The notes beneath the pieces were generated by a model that searched no databases, was not told where the DNA came from, and saw only the letters and a program-made list of their open reading frames with translations. DNA of 64,000 nucleotides from NCBI GenBank assembly GCA_030141605.1, contig JAQGDQ010000022.1, positions 124,001-188,000 on the forward strand, in the 5' to 3' direction. The position numbers and the translations under genes were made by a program. Source of the DNA: Tubiluchus corallicola (taxonomy: Eukaryota; Priapulida; Priapulimorpha; Priapulimorphida; Tubiluchidae). This document shows positions 60,536-64,000 of this stretch, one piece after another. The stretch's first letter is position 1. Each line of letters begins with the position of its first letter.

Positions 60536-62554
60536 TTAAAACATGTCTCTGCAAAAACAATACATTCTCAAATCCGGTCGTTTAGCGTATATACAGTGAG
60601 ATTGTTTACCGTATTTGTTTATACGACTAACATTCTCATCATTAACTAACAGCTTCTGCCCTAATCTGTATTCTAAAGTGGCTTCAAAGAGACCTCCTCC
60701 TGGTTCAGTTTCAATGATGATTCGGTAAACCACAGTTAGAGGCTGAACCTTGTTCTTAAATTCGGGAATCAAGCCATCAGCATCTTTTGACTTGGAGAAT
60801 GACAAAACTTTCTTGTTTGGTTTCAATTTACTTGCTCCGACAATTGTGGAAAGTACCAAATTAGAACAGACTTGTTTTTCCTCTGCTAGTAGTGCATTTA
60901 TGTGATTGACAAGCGCATCAGCAACGAGACTGACTACTGAGTCTGTGATTTCCACAGGTTCCCAAGCTAGACATGCGCACCAGTGATGAGCAATGTTGGC
61001 ATCCGCGCAAGTTCTTTGCTCTGGCACTTTGCCGAATAAACTAATGCTTCTTTGAGCAACAGAATAGTTTATAGACGAACCACGAAACTCAACTGTTTCT
61101 TGTATTAATGCATGCAAGTCAAAAGGCGTGGTTAAGCGTTCGGAATTTCGAATCAGATTGCTGTACTCAAATGGATATTTTCTCTTAAACCAATTTGGCA
61201 GCGTAACAGACACAAATGGCATTCGTTCTTCAAGCAGCCCTTGTGATGTTTCCCGAATCTTGCCAAATCGCGAGCCGTGGTCACTGAATATGACCAGTAA
61301 TGTGTTGTTGAGATGACCGTTGTCGTACTGATTTTGCAGAAGTGTCTTGAAATCTCTATCGGCATGCTTCAAATAGGATGGATCGTCATGACTTAGTTCA
61401 TTGTAAAATAAAAATCCAAACTTTCGCTCATTCTTGTAAGCATGCAAAAAGTCACTCATGTAATTGAAAGCAACCTTGTGCCTTGGGAGAGCACCCAGGC
61501 AAAAGTCTGGTTCTCGCAGGAAATGATTTTTGGCCGCTAAGTAAAATGTGCGTCCATAATGGTCGGTTGGTTGTTTTTTGAATCCTCGCATTCTGTATTG
61601 AAAAGTTCCAATATCGGGACCGTCTTCCACCCATAGTGTCTTGTATCCCAAACGTTTGAAGTCTTTCCATATCATTGGATAAATGTCCACTGTAAAAGAA
61701 TCTTTGATCCGCCAAAGAGTTGCCGGTAATTCTTGCTCCGTTTGCCCAGTTAGAAGCGGAATAAGAGCTTGCGGTGTTCCATCCCCAACAATGTTGTATC
61801 CAGTCAAAATGACGCTGTTTAACACACTCTTCATGTACTTCAAACTTTCGGGCATGTTTCGCTGAAAAGCAACTTGCGAGACAGAGTCAAAGCCAAACAA
61901 GACCACATCCATCCCCAAAATATCTGATGTCAAAGATGCTTCGAAATTACTGCTACCTTTGTAATCTACTTTCTTTGCAATGTGCGCATGATAGTTACTA
62001 TAAGATGGAGCGGGCATCATTATACGAAACACATTTTCTTTTCGTGGTTTTGCTTTGCATTTAACATAGAAAAAGTCTGTTAGTATCTCTTCCCCATCGT
62101 GAAGCTCCCTTTCTTCAGAAACTGTCGTTTTGAAGTCATCATCTCTTTTTAACTCATTGTACGTACATAATACTGATTTTGGATTAATTTCGAGTATTTT
62201 AAGTGCAGTATGGTTGTAAAACGCTCTACCAGCAGCCGTGTAAATCCAGTCGTGGCTCCTACAGGCTAGAGCTTCCGGTTCCTTGTAAAACTTGTCTAAC
62301 AAAATGTCGTTTTTAAATAAATTTGGATGGACGCACTCTTTATTCATTTCTTGTGTTTGTAGAAATTTAAAATACAACACTTCTGTGGAATCTAGAGCAA
62401 ATGAATAGAGGCTTAGTGCGCAAAATACAGCACAAGTAAACAGAGCTAAAAGTTTCAATTGACGTCGGTGTCGTTTTACCTTTTGAAAGACTCGGATGAA
62501 AAATGATAATATCACAAACATCGTGGGTCTAATTTTTGTGACTGTACGTTCCAT
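60536..62554 (-). CDS. DUF229 membrane protein, alkaline-phosphatase fold, paralog B
   Basis: A 672-residue paralog of the 54156-56162 protein, colinear over its full length; core blocks such as SLKYMKSVLNSVIL, GYNIVGDGTPQALIPLLTG and TDHYGRTFYLA are the same in both. Candidate active-site residues: D223 (GFDSVSQ), T260 (GDGTPQ), H389 (NELSHDDP), D425-H426 (SDHG). The N-terminus has a hydrophobic stretch at ~11-20 and a stronger membrane segment at ~33-53 after a basic RHRRQLK, so it is again a predicted type II anchor. The Cys/His-rich end (HHWCAC, CFCRDMF) is conserved. No residue expected for catalysis is lost in either copy, so both may be active. A good splice acceptor 18 bases before the ATG implies a 5'-UTR intron. 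Confidence 0.94.
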   Translation of the reverse strand: MERTVTKIRPTMFVILSFFIRVFQKVKRHRRQLKLLALFTCAVFCALSLYSFALDSTEVLYFKFLQTQEMNKECVHPNLFKNDILLDKFYKEPEALACRSHDWIYTAAGRAFYNHTALKILEINPKSVLCTYNELKRDDDFKTTVSEERELHDGEEILTDFFYVKCKAKPRKENVFRIMMPAPSYSNYHAHIAKKVDYKGSSNFEASLTSDILGMDVVLFGFDSVSQVAFQRNMPESLKYMKSVLNSVILTGYNIVGDGTPQALIPLLTGQTEQELPATLWRIKDSFTVDIYPMIWKDFKRLGYKTLWVEDGPDIGTFQYRMRGFKKQPTDHYGRTFYLAAKNHFLREPDFCLGALPRHKVAFNYMSDFLHAYKNERKFGFLFYNELSHDDPSYLKHADRDFKTLLQNQYDNGHLNNTLLVIFSDHGSRFGKIRETSQGLLEERMPFVSVTLPNWFKRKYPFEYSNLIRNSERLTTPFDLHALIQETVEFRGSSINYSVAQRSISLFGKVPEQRTCADANIAHHWCACLAWEPVEITDSVVSLVADALVNHINALLAEEKQVCSNLVLSTIVGASKLKPNKKVLSFSKSKDADGLIPEFKNKVQPLTVVYRIIIETEPGGGLFEATLEYRLGQKLLVNDENVSRINKYGKQSHCIYAKRPDLRMYCFCRDMF

Positions 62555-62572
62555 TGTCTCCCATTAGCGGCT

Positions 62573-62574
62573 CT
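62573..62574 (-). promoter_or_regulatory. 3' splice site of a 5'-UTR intron (DUF229 paralog B)
   Basis: On the minus strand CTCCTCTGTTTCTTACAG is a strong acceptor. The leader continues 18 bases to the ATG at 62554. The upstream exon cannot be placed by eye. Confidence 0.65.
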
Positions 62575-62579
62575 GTAAG

Positions 62580-62995
62580 AAACAGAGGAGTTTATATTGC
62601 TTAAATACACTATGGACCATAATGAAGCAAATCTCAAGTGTCGATGAGTATCGAGTAATAATGTCTTCGGTGATTCGAAGCAACACTCTTGGCTGTTTTC
62701 ACAATGTGAATTTAAAATGTAATGCACTATTGTTTTCTCAAAGTTTAACATCCAAAATAATTAAAGTCGCACAACTTCATAACACCTATAGTGTTCTTGT
62801 ACGCTGATGAAATGGAACTGCGGCTACAAAACAAATAACGGAATGCATGTTTAGTGGTTCAAAGTCCAATACCTAAACACTCGGCGCGTATAAATTTATA
62901 GTTTGACGTGCAGAGCGACTGTCGGGTAATTTATCCGCTTCCTCCTGGTTAATTTTTCTCCTTGTTCCGCTTTATTTCAGTTTTATTTGTTTCAG
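62580..62995. other. Probable 5'-UTR intron/promoter of DUF229 paralog B
   Basis: No gene seen between the splice acceptor and the 3' end of the right-edge gene. Confidence 0.4.
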
Positions 62996-63001
62996 AATAA
63001 A

Positions 63002-63007
63002 TTTATT
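63002..63007 (-). promoter_or_regulatory. Candidate polyadenylation signal of the right-edge gene
   Basis: AATAAA on the minus strand, ~465 bases beyond the stop codon at 63471-63473. A reasonable 3' UTR length, unproven. Confidence 0.35.
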
Positions 63008-63470
63008 AAAGCATTTTATACATGAACAAAACAACGTTACTGTTAAAAAATTAATAGCAAATACTAACACTTAACAGTTTGGGGATTAAGAAGCTTTTGC
63101 AGCTTATAAAGTTGCACAATCTTTAATAAGTTAATAACATCTATAATAATGCTAATGAAAACAAGATGTGTTCATGTACTTTTTGATATACATTACCATT
63201 TTTCTATTTTTTGGTGCTTCTCTTAGCCAAAAGGAATACTATGACTTCAAGGTTCACAGAATACTTTCAACACGTAAATTGTGAATTGTTAAAATTTTCA
63301 GTATCTAACTGTTTCTACAATACGAGAAACTGTAGTCATATTAATAAAAACATCATTTCAGTAAAACGTCATATTAATCAAACATGACATGTGCACAGAC
63401 ATGAGCCAATACAGAAAACTGACCATCCTTGTATACTTTAACATATGCATAGCTACAACAGTGCTTAATT

Positions 63471-63585
63471 TTACAGTTCATCTTTTACGTCATAACGCTT
63501 TATAACATCTCGCAAGAAAGACTCCCACTTTTCTTTCCACATTTCAAGTGCAGCAGCCTTCTTCACCTCATCGAGAGCACTGTAC
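63471..63585 (-). CDS. Terminal coding exon of an unrecognised gene, protein ends in KDEL
   Basis: A 115-bp exon. On the minus strand ATTTTGTTTACAG (acceptor, AG at 63586-63587) is followed by one base of a split codon and then 37 codons and TAA. The peptide is helical and charged, beginning YSALDEVKKAAALEMW and ending KRYDVKDEL. The last four residues are exactly KDEL, the ER-lumen retrieval signal in animals. This would fit a secretory-pathway protein, but chance is possible because upstream exons, including any signal peptide, lie mostly outside. I do not recognise the family. Strong splice site, clean frame and non-repetitive composition unlike the flanks support a real exon. Confidence 0.65.
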
Positions 63586-63755
63586 CTGTAAACAAAATTT
63601 ATGTTTGTGTTATTTGTAATCCACTTAGAATTCTAGAAAAGTTCTAATGCGAGTGCTTTCTTATTAGAAACAGGACTAATAAAAAGTCGGTTTTTCTGTT
63701 GACTAATTTTATTGACGATTATTATGAACGTTTAATCGAAACACTGTTGACTTAC

Positions 63756-63780
63756 TCGCAAGCCCCATTAAAATAAACTT
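63756..63780 (-). CDS. Possible 25-bp penultimate microexon of the KDEL gene
   Basis: On the minus strand GTTATTGTTAG (acceptor, 63781-63782) precedes 25 bases that end CTTGCGA followed by GTAAGTC, a strong donor (63755 downward). The phase matches the next exon exactly: the two leftover bases plus the first base of 63585 give GAG (Glu), and the joined reading is EVYFNGACE-YSALD or the same with a different first residue. The intron would be 170 bp. The acceptor is only moderate, so this is tentative. Confidence 0.35.
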
Positions 63781-63789
63781 CTAACAATA

Positions 63790-64000
63790 ACCAGAGATGC
63801 TAAATCTAATCCAAAACACAGTTAGCATAATGAACATACCAGTAAATAGTAACGGAACTCACTAGTAATAACGTTAGAGTAACCATCAAAATTTGTGAAA
63901 ATTTGTGTAATCTTGCAAGTTAATGTGTAGCAGCTATATGTACTTATCTTAAATTTTGATAAAGCAAGTCAATTACAAACTGACGGCTTTGCTTTTTAGA
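63790..64000. other. Right edge, probably intron of the KDEL gene
   Basis: AT-rich, no further exon could be supported. Confidence 0.35.

Overview
The window looks like nuclear DNA from an invertebrate animal. The genes are class A neuropeptide-type GPCRs and membrane-anchored DUF229 proteins. The splice sites are of animal type. The DNA between genes is AT-rich and full of microsatellites (GA, TA, TG, TAA, CAGT), decayed LINE and SINE pieces and small inverted-repeat elements. A lophotrochozoan, most likely a mollusc, fits best. This is inferred from gene families and repeat style, not from a diagnostic marker.

Layout. 1-971 (+): 3' part of a DMSR/myosuppressin-receptor-like GPCR whose 5' end lies outside the window. 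About 1-26.8 kb: no gene that I can support, only microsatellites, a mariner-like MITE (20.1 kb), tRNA-derived fragments, a pair of ~420-bp direct repeats (8.9 and 10.5 kb) and an old ~100-bp tandem array (12.4 kb). 26.8-29.4 kb (-): a dead, 5'-truncated non-LTR retrotransposon with reverse transcriptase (YADD) and a C-terminal zinc-knuckle region. 30.5-31.1 kb: a strongly decayed ~16-bp minisatellite. 32.6-33.4 kb: three compound dinucleotide arrays. 34.4-35.7 kb: a direct duplication, with a foldback MITE between the copies that has perfect TTA flanks. 37-38.3 kb: a second LINE scrap and an AT-rich foldback element. 40.6-47.3 kb (-): two tandem, paralogous single-exon peptide GPCRs. 54.1-62.6 kb (-): two tandem, paralogous single-exon DUF229 proteins (alkaline-phosphatase/sulfatase fold), with an inverted-repeat element of about 0.95 kb between them. 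63.4 kb to the right edge (-): the last coding exon, perhaps the last two, of an unrecognised gene whose protein ends in KDEL.

How the genes relate. The three receptors are predicted plasma-membrane neuropeptide receptors. The DUF229 pair are predicted type II membrane ectoenzymes of unknown substrate. Both pairs are head-to-tail tandem duplications with uninterrupted coding regions and, in at least two cases, a good 3' splice site just upstream of the ATG. The likely plan is a 5'-UTR intron followed by one coding exon. Nothing indicates that the GPCRs and the DUF229 genes work together. I found no coherent new multigene system. The most unusual material is the set of cryptic repeats and foldback elements, and the KDEL-ending terminal exon.
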